Source of the DNA: Dactylonectria macrodidyma
Lineage: Eukaryota > Ascomycota > Sordariomycetes > Hypocreales > Nectriaceae
Direction: 5' to 3'
Length of the DNA: 64,000 bases
Assembly: GCA_020744425.1 (NCBI GenBank)
Contig: JAGMUV010000002.1
Span: 5,004,501 to 5,068,500, forward strand
Shown here: positions 1 through 9,559 of the stretch, piece after piece
Layout: each line of letters begins with the position of its first letter
How positions within the stretch are numbered: the stretch's first letter is position 1
Translations under genes and position numbers: made by a program
Notes under the pieces: generated by a model
Told to the model about the DNA's origin: nothing
The model's database searches: none
What the model saw: only the letters and a program-made list of their open reading frames with translations

Positions 1-66
1 GCTCAGGTCGCGCGCCAAGCTGGCGGATGCTGCGATGAGCAGTGATATGGCTGCTGATTGTCTCAT
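1..66 (-). CDS. N-terminus of a secreted protein, cut by the window edge
   Basis: An ATG at 66-64 on the minus strand opens 22 codons that run off the left edge without a stop. The peptide is a short polar start, a hydrophobic core and small residues (MRQSAAISLLIAASASLA then RDLS). This is the pattern of a fungal signal peptide with likely cleavage after SLA, so the product is probably exported. Nothing of the mature protein is visible, so no function can be given. The start is inferred from the signal-peptide pattern. An upstream exon is possible but not needed. Confidence 0.5.
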   Translation of the reverse strand, partial: MRQSAAISLLIAASASLARDLS

Positions 67-1162
67 GGTCGCTAGATGTCAAGTCTGGCGGCGGATAGAA
101 GACAGGCGAGAATATGACAAGGAACTGCTCTGATTCTGCGACAACGATGTAATCCAAGCAACAGGACAGGAACACCAAGCTCTCCCTGTCTCGCCAGGAT
201 GTCCCGGGAACCTGCCAGGTTTTAACCCCATCGCCAGCATGTTAGAGTAACATGGGACGATCGCCCGATAAGAGGCAAATGGCAGTCAAGCGGCCAATCA
301 CCCGTCGCAATCTGGGTTCTTGGCCGATCAACATTGCCTGTTCCTGCCTATCATGCCCATGTCCTCAGACGGCACGGATCCATCCTCAGCGGAGCAGGGG
401 GTGGAACGTGACAGCTTCTGTGTTTTGGTTTTTTGTTAGCTGGTGGAGCTTATACGGGGCTATTTGAAGAGAATTTCTGACGCTATTCGGAGCCCGTGGA
501 GCCCGAGCCTGGAGTCAATGCTCAATCTCGAGTTTTTTTTTAGTCTTCTCCCGGAAGTTGTTCGGTTGATGAATGAGTTCTTAAAGGTGATCCAAGGGGC
601 GGGAGCGGCGCAGTTGTGTAAGTGGGAATTGTCGTCCTGATCGTGGAGACAAGGACTGACGGACATGGGTTGATGTTGAATGCAACGCTTCCTCTCCTTA
701 CCAAACCAGTTATTTGGCTCCACAATCCACACCCAAATTTCCCAAAGAGGCGTGACGATGACCTCATTGTAGCTTATGGCAACCAAATCAATTTTAGCTT
801 GATCGGTGAATTCGGATGCTAGCAACTCCAACGTAGGGGGTTTGTAGGGTAGTTGGTTGTTGCTTAATACCACATAGTTAAGATAGGCTCCTTGGGGAAG
901 AAAAACACAACGCACCACAAAGTATGAACTTACTGTCTATCTTCGACTTAGGAGAACATGAATTTATTCAAATCTAGCACATGTGAACGTCTAGACTAAT
1001 TTGGTAGGCCAACTACTTTTCTTAATTCAGTAAGAATAAAGACTCCTCATTCTACTTTATGCAAGGATTGAAGGTTGGGTTCGGTGGGACGGGTAATTGA
1101 TGTGTGGGTGTTTCCTTTACCCTGGAGGACAGGCAACGAGCAGCGACACAACATGAACAACA
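67..1162. other. Intergenic, probable promoter of the left-edge gene
   Basis: No convincing gene. Open frames here are short, mutually overlapping and low in coding character. The part next to 66 must hold the promoter of the secreted-protein gene. I see no clear TATA box, repeat or RNA gene before the tRNA at 1163. Confidence 0.5.
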
Positions 1163-1236
1163 GGTTCCGTGGTCTAGCTGGTTATGGCATCTCGTTAACA
1201 CCGAGAAGGTCCCCGGTTCGAGCCCGGGCGGAATCA
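1163..1236 (+). tRNA. tRNA-Val (anticodon AAC)
   Basis: The cloverleaf closes well. The acceptor stem is GGTTCCG with CGGAATC (one G-T pair) plus discriminator A. The anticodon stem TCTCG/CGAGA encloses loop TTAACAC, giving anticodon AAC for valine codons. The T stem CCCGG/CCGGG encloses TTCGAGC. No intron is present in the anticodon loop. CCA is not encoded, as expected for a nuclear tRNA. The gene stands alone in a gene-poor stretch and is followed by a run of T. Confidence 0.93.
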
Positions 1237-1240
1237 CATC

Positions 1241-1245
1241 TTTTT
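1241..1245 (+). terminator. RNA polymerase III terminator of tRNA-Val
   Basis: Five T residues on the sense strand begin five bases after the tRNA discriminator base. This is the usual RNA polymerase III stop signal. Confidence 0.75.
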
Positions 1246-1446
1246 GCTTCTGAACAAAACACCATCATCCAAATCACCACTTGCACACCCTGTTCACAGC
1301 CTAGCCCCTAATCGCAGGCCACAAGCGTGTAATGCAGCACCAAAGAGGAATAGATGCCCCGCTTCCCTTTTCGTGAAAATATTTACCTTATACTACTACT
1401 ACCTCTACTACATATTCGAAACGACTCCCGTAAAACTACCACTGAA

Positions 1447-1719
1447 CTAGATCGTGGGACATGTACCTAATGTGGTCGTCGTTCGAGGGGCGCCGAACGG
1501 ACGGTTGTATTGGGCGAAGAGAGCTCCAAAAGGCGAAGTAGGATTCGGCGCAACATTCCGGCTGTGACGGAGTAGCGTCTGCGACCTTGTATGACAGATC
1601 AACCGGGAGCTTGGGTAGGGGGCTGTCGTCATTTCGTACTGCTTGACCTTGGTCTGGCGGAAAACCATGCCGCGGTCCCTCAGGTTAGGATCATTGCTGC
1701 TGGGGGGAGGGGTTGGCAT
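1447..1719 (-). CDS. Small hypothetical protein (doubtful)
   Basis: A 90-codon frame with ATG at 1719-1717 in a fair context (CCCCAACATGCC) ends with TAG at 1447. Its first third uses C-ending codons of the kind seen in expressed fungal genes (MPTPPPSSNDPNLRDR and the following region). The second half is Pro/Arg-rich and less convincing. I recognise no family. A TATATAAG box lies about 300 bp upstream on the same strand, which leaves room for an intron or a long leader. It may be a real small gene, the remains of one, or chance. Confidence 0.22.
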   Translation of the reverse strand: MPTPPPSSNDPNLRDRGMVFRQTKVKQYEMTTAPYPSSRLICHTRSQTLLRHSRNVAPNPTSPFGALFAQYNRPFGAPRTTTTLGTCPTI

Positions 1720-2015
1720 GTTGGGGAGTCAAGTTGAAATATGATGTTTGTGAGAGTCAAGCATAGCAATACCGTCTTCTCAAAATACCTTGTAATAGTA
1801 ATTGAGGTGATGCTGCCTATGGTTGTCGTGGTAGGACTTCATGGCATCTATTCAAGTGAACAAGAGGTAGGCAACTTCTGAGGTAGTGTGAGGTGCCTAA
1901 TGAGAGGAGTGAAGGACGCAGCCCAATAGCATCTCAATAGCAGTAGTATAGAAGGTAGGGGTCATGATAGATACAGTCTGATCGCTGGCCTCCCCTATTC
2001 TAGGGGTCGGCCCCC

Positions 2016-2023
2016 CTTATATA
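2016..2023 (-). promoter_or_regulatory. TATA box (TATATAAG) in a compact promoter-like or LTR-like stretch
   Basis: TATATAAG is read on the minus strand and followed by GGGGGCCGACCCC and a GATCAGACTG motif. The flanks are rich in short inverted repeats: GGCTAGCTA/TAGCTAGCC near 2040-2058 and GGTAG/CTACC near 2102-2122. This could be the promoter of the small frame at 1447-1719 or the promoter part of a solo long terminal repeat beginning TGTTC at 2135. Confidence 0.3.
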
Positions 2024-2135
2024 CATGCTCTCGCCGGTGGCTAGCTAGTAGCTAGCCCGGCCCTCGCTGGAATCCTCTGTCAGGCCTATAGGCACGTGAC
2101 AGGTAGTTAGAAATAGCTACCTAGGTAACAGAACA

Positions 2136-4813
2136 TCTTGACATCCTTCGAACTTGGCTCCTGAGTGAGCACAACCTGGCCTTTTGCCCGTTTAATTTCT
2201 TATCGCTATACTGTGTTCAAGAGCTTGTGCACCTTGACACCGACGACTCGGACGCTGAACACTAGTCTCTTTCCAAACCATGATCCGGTGTTCGGGTTAA
2301 AAATAGTTCGGTGCTACGCAATCCGGTCCTCAAGCCGGCGACGGGTTTGCATGATGCTCATTTGCAATAGTTGGGCGTCGCCTGCTGAGCAGACAGCGGC
2401 TGAGACCGCAGCCGCATCAATCGCAGAACATTTTGAGCCACTCAAATCTCACCTTTACTCAGTATGTCGATGCTTTACCTCTAGATGATGGTAGATGGTG
2501 TAGCGATGGAATGGCTAGGCTACAATCAATTACGGGAATTGCCGTAGTGGGCGAGACTTGGAAGATTCTCCTGAGCTAAACAGATGGCCATGAAGTTCTT
2601 TGAGATTTGATCTAGGTATTGCGACTCGAAAATGCCACATGTTGACAAGCCACCGGATCTTGCTGACGAACAATCAACTTATGTCGTCACGAGTTTACGG
2701 CCTTTCACACGGCGGCTGCGTCAAATCAAGTCTGTATTCTGTGCGTATGAGTGAAGTTTAATGCAGAGGAAACCAGTGCCTGCGCTACTGGAGAAGGAAA
2801 ACGGAAACTTTCATCGAGCCATTGGGACGGTTGAGATCGTTGGGCTTGGCGGATTCTGTGATTGCATGAGATAATCTTCGTCTCCCTCCTTGAGTATAAT
2901 ATCCGCGGGTCAGTCCCTCCTAATTTGAGGGGCGAACATTACTCATGTAGGTAAGGCGGAAGCACTTGACCGATACCCAACTCTTGGTGCTCATCATCCG
3001 AAGCTCGGCTTCGCTTTAGATTCCATTGCAAAATAAATCAAGCGGTTGTTGCTTTGTTGGACAGATGACTGCAAGGAATCTTCAGCGAAACTTAGATACC
3101 ATGTGATCGGCTGTAAATGGAAGTCGGTCCGTTAAGGACGCGTAGTATCGACTTGACTAAAGGCGCCAGTTCGTTTGGTCCCACGATGGATTTCACCTTG
3201 ATTGATCACGAAAGGGGCCTTCTAAAAAAGTGCTCAGAACAGCTCATCTGAAAAGGTTAGAAGGGGGCGGCGTCGCAATTGAGGCCGGGCGAGACCCATT
3301 GCCGGCGTCTTACACCGGGTAATCGACTTCCGATTGGACGATAAAACGGACCATCCCGGTCGGCTTAACATGATCCTGGTCGGATGGGACAAATGGCCAA
3401 CATGCGAGAGCAGTGTTTTCCATGGGGCTGGGGCCGGCTACCGAGCTAGAATCGACAACGCTGTAATGGTGTACGATGAGGAGTAGGAAGGTCAAATGGG
3501 GGAAAGGGGACGTGACTGGTACATTGTCCGTTCTATGCTCGAAAGCGAAACCGAGGAATGGGTGTGGCACCCAGAGAACTCTCCTTGACCAACGTTAGGG
3601 ACGATTGTGCGAACTCTTTCCACCTCAGTTGCAATATGTCTTCGATTTGTTGAACCTGTGGTGAAATATGTTGCATTTATCTTATCTCAATTCCATTTGG
3701 TCAGGCATCTACTGCCGCAAGCGGTACCTCTTCCATACTTCGAATGGATGCACACAGTCGTATGCTACAATTCACTTCAGCAACACTGAAATCCAGATAA
3801 TCATTTGAGTACCGAGAGCTCTCTGACTGACGTAGCATTAAAATGACATCAATTACATCGGCATCGCGGAGCTACAGTGGTGTCGTTCCCCTTTTCGCCT
3901 CCGGCCCGCTTTCCGGCCAGCCTTAGCCACCCCGGTTACGTCTTTAATGCGCACCGCCTCCCGGTATTGTTTTCATGTATGCTTGCTTGAAGGAGACCGC
4001 GTATACCTACGCCGCTAGTTATTTAATGTCTGTGCTGTGGCGAGACGATGGTGGCGTCTCCGACTAATGACACCTGACACAAAAGGCGATGATTGACGAT
4101 GACGACGAGCTCGAGCCCGGGCGTCGCTGTGGCCTTCCTGAATTATTGAACCCTGCCTCTGATCATTGGAAAGGGTGGAAGACTAGGATGATTGTTATTC
4201 CTCGTGAAGTGAGTCGAAGTGTGGCCTGCTTAAAGTCTCACTAGTAACGGTAACTTCCGTGCTAATTTGATGGCCTTCATGTCGACGTTTCACACGTTTG
4301 CCTTGGACGTGCGATTCATGAACTTGGGACTATACGTTATGGACCCACGCATCCCAGCATCGGACCTAAAATAAAACCGACGCTGAAGTGAACTTAAGCA
4401 TCAGATATTGCTGAGAACCTGTTGAGATTGGGCATCGCGATAGGGCGTCTTGCAGCACGGACATGGCTCCCAAGCTGCATAGCCGGATGAACGTGCGCTG
4501 GAACGTCCACCACTTCTACAACGAGAGGGTCTGCTTCTAAACCCGAGGATCCGAAAACCCACCCAAGCCTACCTCGCTCGCTCAGCCATGACGCTAAGCT
4601 GCAGACGGACATCTCCTCCGCATTGCGGCTCAAACTCTGGACAGGCCTGGGGTAGATCGGTCGGGCCGCGTCGAGCGATGACGAGGCCATCCGCATTTTC
4701 TTGGTCCCTTCGGTAGTGGGTAATATCGGCGGCACTGAAAGATGCCCTGTAATTGACCTGATGAAGCGGGAGCTTGGACCTCACAAGAGCTATAGAGTGT
4801 AGAAGCCATGATG
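2136..4813. other. Long intergenic region without a supported gene
   Basis: About 2.7 kb with only short overlapping frames (longest about 110 codons) that lack family motifs, splice-linked partners or good codon use. There is a small hairpin GAGACG...CGTCTC near 4043-4060. No tRNA, transposase or tandem array was seen. The right end carries the promoter of the esterase gene. Confidence 0.5.
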
Positions 4814-4820
4814 TATAAAA
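4814..4820 (+). promoter_or_regulatory. TATA box of the esterase gene
   Basis: TATAAAA lies 74 bp upstream of the esterase ATG at 4894. This is a suitable distance for a fungal gene with a short 5' leader. Confidence 0.5.
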
Positions 4821-4893
4821 TGGAGATGAAGTCCGCAACTTATCAATCAACTCCTACTTCAGCAGCATCTGGGGCATCATCTTGAGATTCAAC

Positions 4894-6796
4894 ATGCATT
4901 TACTCTCCAATATCCTCCTTTCTCTGGCGGCTTCGGGCACCATCCTGGCCGCCAAAATCCCCAATGCGAACCAGCAAAAGATCAAGGCCACATCCACGTC
5001 GACGTCTCAGGCTACCCCGACGGTCTCTCTCGACTACTGCGATGTCGCTGCGGTAGCTGGAAACTCGACGGTTGGTTACTGGAAGTACCAGAATATCCGC
5101 TTCGCCAAAGCCCCGACCGGCGACCTCCGCTGGGCTCAGCCGCAGTGGCCGGATGTCGAGACGGAGCTCAACACAGGATCGCTCGCCGACGCCGACGTCG
5201 ACTGCAGCTCCGCAGAGGACTGTCTCTTCCTCGACGTCTGGGCCCCAGCCAACGCGAGCGGCAAGAAGCTCCCCGTCATGGTTTGGACCTACGGTGGAGG
5301 CTTCACCGGCGGGAGCAAGTCGCAGAATACGCCTGAAGGCCTCTTCGACCTGAGCACTGACTTCGTCTATGTCGCCTACAACTACCGGCTCGGCATGACT
5401 GGCCTTGCCAACGGACCGACCTTCCTCCACGAGGGTGGCACTTCTAACACGGCTATTTGGGACGTGCAGCATGCGTTTGAGTGGGTTCAAAAGTACATTG
5501 GCAAGTTCGGCGGCAATCCAAAGGAGGTCACGGCTGTCGGCTTTTCGGCCGGAGGATCGCAGACCCTGTTCCAGTTTACTGTAAGAGAACCCCTGGAGGT
5601 GCATATGCCAAATGATAACTTAAACTGACTCTGGATAGCGATTCGCTGGCCGTGCTGAGCAGCTCTTTAACCGGGCCTACGTCATGTCTCCCGGATTCGT
5701 TCCCGGCGCAGGCCACCAGCATGCTGAGGTGAGTCTGACCATTGAAACTACTTATACTATTGCGTGTGCTGACACTCTACAGGCCTTCTGGCAGAATGTC
5801 TCAACTGCGGTTGGTTGCACCGGTGGCCACTTGGACTGCATGCGTGACGTCGACTTCGATACCCTCAACACCGCCGCTGATGAGGTAGTCGACGCATATG
5901 ACTACCAGTTCCAGCCTCGTGTGGATGGACAAATCATCGCCGATACTTGTAAGTTTTCTTCACCATGTAAACGTTTGGCCATCCCTTGCTAACCTACTTT
6001 CAGACGAGGCCCAGTTCTACCAGAAGCGATTCAACTTCAGTGGCCCCGTGGTCTTGACGCATGAGCAGCACGAAGCCAACAGCCAGGCCTACTCGGGAGT
6101 GGACAGCGCCGCTGACGTGGCCACCTATCTTCGCATCTTCTTCCCGGCCATCGCGGATGAGGTTGTCGACGAGGCTTTGGAGCTGTACCCCGAGGACGAC
6201 TACGAAAGCGCCGGCCTCCGCTTCTCGGACATGAAGCAGCACTTTGACTTGACGGCCCACAACCTTGCGGCTACTCAGGCGCTCAACAACAAAACGTGGA
6301 ATGCCATGGTTGCTCTGGACCAAGCTACGCATGGAACTGACCAGAGCTACTACTGTGAGTAAATTTACTATTGGCATGGATGCAAATCTAATTCCTTCCA
6401 GGGTACAGCACATACACGCTGTCTACGACCAGCAGCTCCAACTCCAGCACCAGCACCAGCTCTAGCGACAGTTCGAGTGCAACTTCGGCCTCTAGCGCTA
6501 CTCCCAGTGGAACCTCCTCGTCCAACTCTACAACCGGCGGCCCTGGAGGAAGTGGTGGCGGCATGGGCAGCACCTCGGTGAACTCCACCATTGCCATCAC
6601 CATGCAAAAGTACCTAATGTCCTTTGTCCTGACCGGTAACCCTAACAAGAAGTGGACGGATGATAAGTTGTACTGGCCTCAATACAGTGAGGACACTGCG
6701 GCGACGGAGCTGGTTTTCAACACCACCATCTACACTCAGACCGACAGCCTTCTGAATGACCAGGCTCTGTTCTGGAACAAGGCCAAGTGGTACTAA
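4894..6796 (+). CDS. Secreted type-B carboxylesterase/lipase
   Basis: Five exons (4894-5580, 5639-5728, 5783-5948, 6004-6354, 6402-6796) give 562 residues of the COesterase alpha/beta-hydrolase family, which cleaves carboxylic esters outside the cell. The start at 4894 gives a signal peptide (MHLLSNILLSLAASGTILAA). An in-frame upstream TTG is not needed. Visible landmarks are the oxyanion loop YGGGFTGGS, the nucleophile elbow GFSAGG with Ser218 (most relatives have GESAGG), the paired Cys of the EDCLFLDVW block, and the likely catalytic His424 in ATHGTDQ. Directly after it, about residues 439-490, comes a Ser/Thr- then Gly-rich low-complexity insert, followed by the usual C-terminal segment with TGNPN. 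The introns are 48-58 nt with good GT-AG ends. The substrate cannot be told. No enzyme partner lies alongside. Confidence 0.9.
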
Positions 6797-7350
6797 ATTG
6801 CAACACGGTGGTGGGATCTCATTGCTTGGTATTTATTTTGGGTTGAATCTTGTATTTAAAGCAGTGTTGTGTAAATAAGGGTATGGAAAATTGCTGTATT
6901 TAAGAGTGTTGAGCACCTACTATAAATGGCAGTTTCAAAACGTTTCATTCAAACCACTGTTAGTGCAGGCAGGACTGTGTATGCTTCTAAATGAGATGAC
7001 TTGATCCTATCAGTGTAAGTCTTAAACTGGTCAATAGCGAATGATCCGAAACTGAATTGGTATTTTGTTCAGTAATGCTCCTCGTGTTAGTCAAGACAAT
7101 GCACGATGGTAGTTTCTGTGGCTTTGACGTGGGATAATGCGACACTTCTGGCTTTACTTTCACTCTTTTGAGGGAGAGAGAAGTGGAAGCAAGGTGGAAA
7201 GTTTTGCTTTCCTCTTGCTCTTGGCAGTGCAGTTCATAAATGGAAGCGGAAGCACAAATAGATAGTGGAGCGCAAGCTACTTGGAATGGAACTATTTGCT
7301 ATAGACATTCTGGCATCGATGAATTACTAATACTATGGGATGTAGAAACT
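6797..7350. other. Intergenic between two convergent genes
   Basis: AT-richer than the flanking genes. It holds the 3' untranslated regions of the esterase (plus) and the aldo/keto reductase (minus). No further feature is seen. Confidence 0.5.
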
Positions 7351-8865
7351 TCACTCCTTAGCTGGTTCATCCTTGGGAGGCGAGATGGGCTAGAATCAGT
7401 TAGCTGCGTCCTCTGTCACCGGTGAAAATATTCTTGAGCTTACCTTGTTGTCAGCCACATAATCAAAAGTGCCGCCCATCTTCAACAGCCAGACATCTTG
7501 CGTTCCGTTGGACTGCCCTGCTTGAACAAGGAAGTTATGAGGGAAACCCAGATCGAAGTCAACGGCCGCGTCAATCTCCTTGATGTCGTCCTCGCTCAGG
7601 TCGAGCTTCAAGGCCTCGATGTTACCCTTGAGGTGGTCCACCTTGCGTCCGCCGACAATGGGAAACACGTACGGCGTCTTATGCATGACATACGCGAGGG
7701 CGACGCTGGTGATGATAGAGTTCTTGCGGTTCGCGATCGACTCCAGCACCTTGCTCGCCTTGATGTCGGCCTCGCTGGCGGGAACTTGGCGGCCTTCCTG
7801 CGCCTTGCGCTGCTCTTCCGTCTTGAACTTGCCTCCGCCGAGCGCACCCCAGGGTGCTATGCCCATACCCTCGTCTCTGCACATGGGGATGATTTCCCGC
7901 TCGAAGTCGCGCTTCGCGGCGTTCCAGAGGCCCTGGTAGACGGAGAATGTCCGGAGGCCGTGTTGCCTGGCATACGCATTGGCTTTGCTATATCGTCACA
8001 GTTAGCGGTCATATTCTTAAAAGAATGTGAGTGGATTGCTTACGCTACGACCCAGGCAGGGGTGTCGCTGATACCCAGGTAGAGAACCTTGCCAGATAGG
8101 ACAAGCTGGTTGAGTGACTGCATTAGCTCGGGGATCGAGGTGCTGTAGTCCCACCAGTGAACGTAGAGCTGTCAGAACTTTTTTTAGCAACTGAAACAGT
8201 TTAAAATGCCCGAGAGCCTTACGATATCGACGTAGTCAGTCTGGAGGTTCTTCAAGCTGTTGCGGATCGAAGTGTGAAGACTCTTGGTGCCGTTTCCGGT
8301 GAAGTTGGCCATGATGTTGGTAGCGTGGGGGCCACCATTGAAGTTGATGGTGTACTTGGTAGCGATGACTTTTTCGTATATTAGTATTGTGGTGTGTGAG
8401 ATGTTAGCAAGACAACGAACCCAGCTCATCGCGAACACCTCGCTTCTTCATCCACTCTCCGATCCATCTCTCCGATTCCTGAAACTGGTAGTTGTTGGCA
8501 GTATCAAGGAAGTTTCCTATTCTGGTCAGGATAAAGTTTAAATTCTGCAAGGCACAACCAACGAACCTCCCTTGGAAAATGTCAATATCTTTGCTTGGAA
8601 CTCTCTGGAGGGGACTTTTTACCTGTTCATAATAAAAGTCAAGAATGGATTCAGTGGTTTCCTGATCGCATTCACCCATGTATCCCTTCCTAGACAAGAG
8701 TTAGTGGTGCCGAAGTTAAAAGCGTTACTAAACGAGCGCTCACCATGCGTTGCCGAAACCCATAGTTCCCAGGCACAATGGGCTGACTCGGACGGCAGCC
8801 GAAGGCGACAGCAGTCGGTATCGGCCGAGAGGGCCCTTGGGGGGAGGAGCGAAAGGGAGAGCCAT
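7351..8865 (-). CDS. Aldo/keto reductase, aryl-alcohol dehydrogenase (norsolorinic-acid-reductase-like) type
   Basis: Eight exons (8865-8744, 8689-8623, 8570-8567, 8516-8421, 8368-8223, 8168-8044, 7987-7444, 7389-7351) give 380 residues, the usual size for the AAD/NorB branch of NADPH-dependent aldo/keto reductases. These reduce aldehydes or ketones in the cytosol. The AKR tetrad is visible: Asp69 and Tyr74 in NFLDTANNY, Lys101 in IATKYT, and His149 in LYVHWWDY. The C-terminal half carries [12 protein letters not shown] and VFPIVGGRK, the cofactor-binding end. Exon 3 is only 4 nt (GGAG). Without it the conserved [13 protein letters not shown] is out of frame. Introns 3 and 4 both use the GTTCGT donor. 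The last 12 codons come from a short final exon. The natural substrate is unknown. Relatives act in mycotoxin pathways or lignin-aromatic turnover. Confidence 0.88.
8567..8570 (-). other. Four-nucleotide microexon (GGAG) of the aldo/keto reductase
   Basis: It lies between a 52-nt intron (GTAAAA...CCAAG, branch TTGAC) and a 50-nt intron (GTTCGT...AATAG, branch CTGAC). It supplies GGA plus the first base of the next Gly codon, restoring Gly-Gly before NFLDTANNY. An alternative acceptor (TTGCAG) would also keep the frame but would replace one Gly by nine non-family residues. Confidence 0.72.
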
Positions 8866-9559
8866 TGTTGCTGATGTTTTACGTGAGTTGTTGCAGAAAA
8901 CTCGGTGATGGGTTGCAGATGAGATGGCAATGCTAGATCTCAACGAAGCGCTGATGCAATGTGAAGGCACGTAGAGGGTGAAACGTTTGGCTCAAATAAA
9001 TGAAAGCCAGAAATGGTAAGGAATTAATTATAAATCCTCAATATTTGTCAACGGCTTCATCAACGATATTTATTAAATGCATGTCGTCTCGGATCTAATG
9101 TATTAACTGTGTGGCTTTCTAAACTCCGGGTCTAAACGCCGGGACTCACAATGTAGCTTCCCCTCATCATGCAGACCATGGCAATGGGCGGGATAACAAA
9201 CCACCCGGCGGGCAAACTAACCAACTGTATTCTGCTAAGAGTTACAGTGGCGGAGTTGGGACACAGACGTCAATGGAGTATTTGTGGCATCATGATGCAA
9301 TGTTCATGCTCTGACGTATGGGATAAGACTGTGAAGGCCACTGGAGAAGCTCAAGGCGCTTTCTAAGTCCACAATCGAGCTCTCCACGACTCCCGTAATA
9401 GCGGAAACTTACCTCGGCCTGTGGAGTGGTGGCCTGTTCGTTTCGGACTCCGCAATGCGCCCGCTGGAGTTTACGGTGTTAAGTTGAGATGAGCCAAGTG
9501 AAAGTGGAGATGGAAGCTCGCTTTCGGGAAGATGCTGACTAGGCATGACAAGTCTTTCC
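8866..9559. other. Intergenic
   Basis: Promoter side of the reductase gene and 3' side of the regulator at 9560. The stretch 9000-9110 is AT-rich. No TATA box, repeat or gene could be supported. Confidence 0.5.

Noticed and set aside
2165..3789. Frames at 2165-2488, 3310-3570 and 3607-3789 as possible genes
   Set aside because: Short, without splice-linked partners, family motifs or convincing codon use. They were treated as intergenic.
4900..5604. Long open frame (234 codons) antisense to the esterase
   Set aside because: A shadow of GC-rich codons in the esterase exon. It has no homology-like motifs, and the sense strand has clear catalytic motifs.
7498..8082. 194-codon plus-strand frame over the aldo/keto reductase
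   Set aside because: Antisense shadow. It crosses reductase introns and has no family features.
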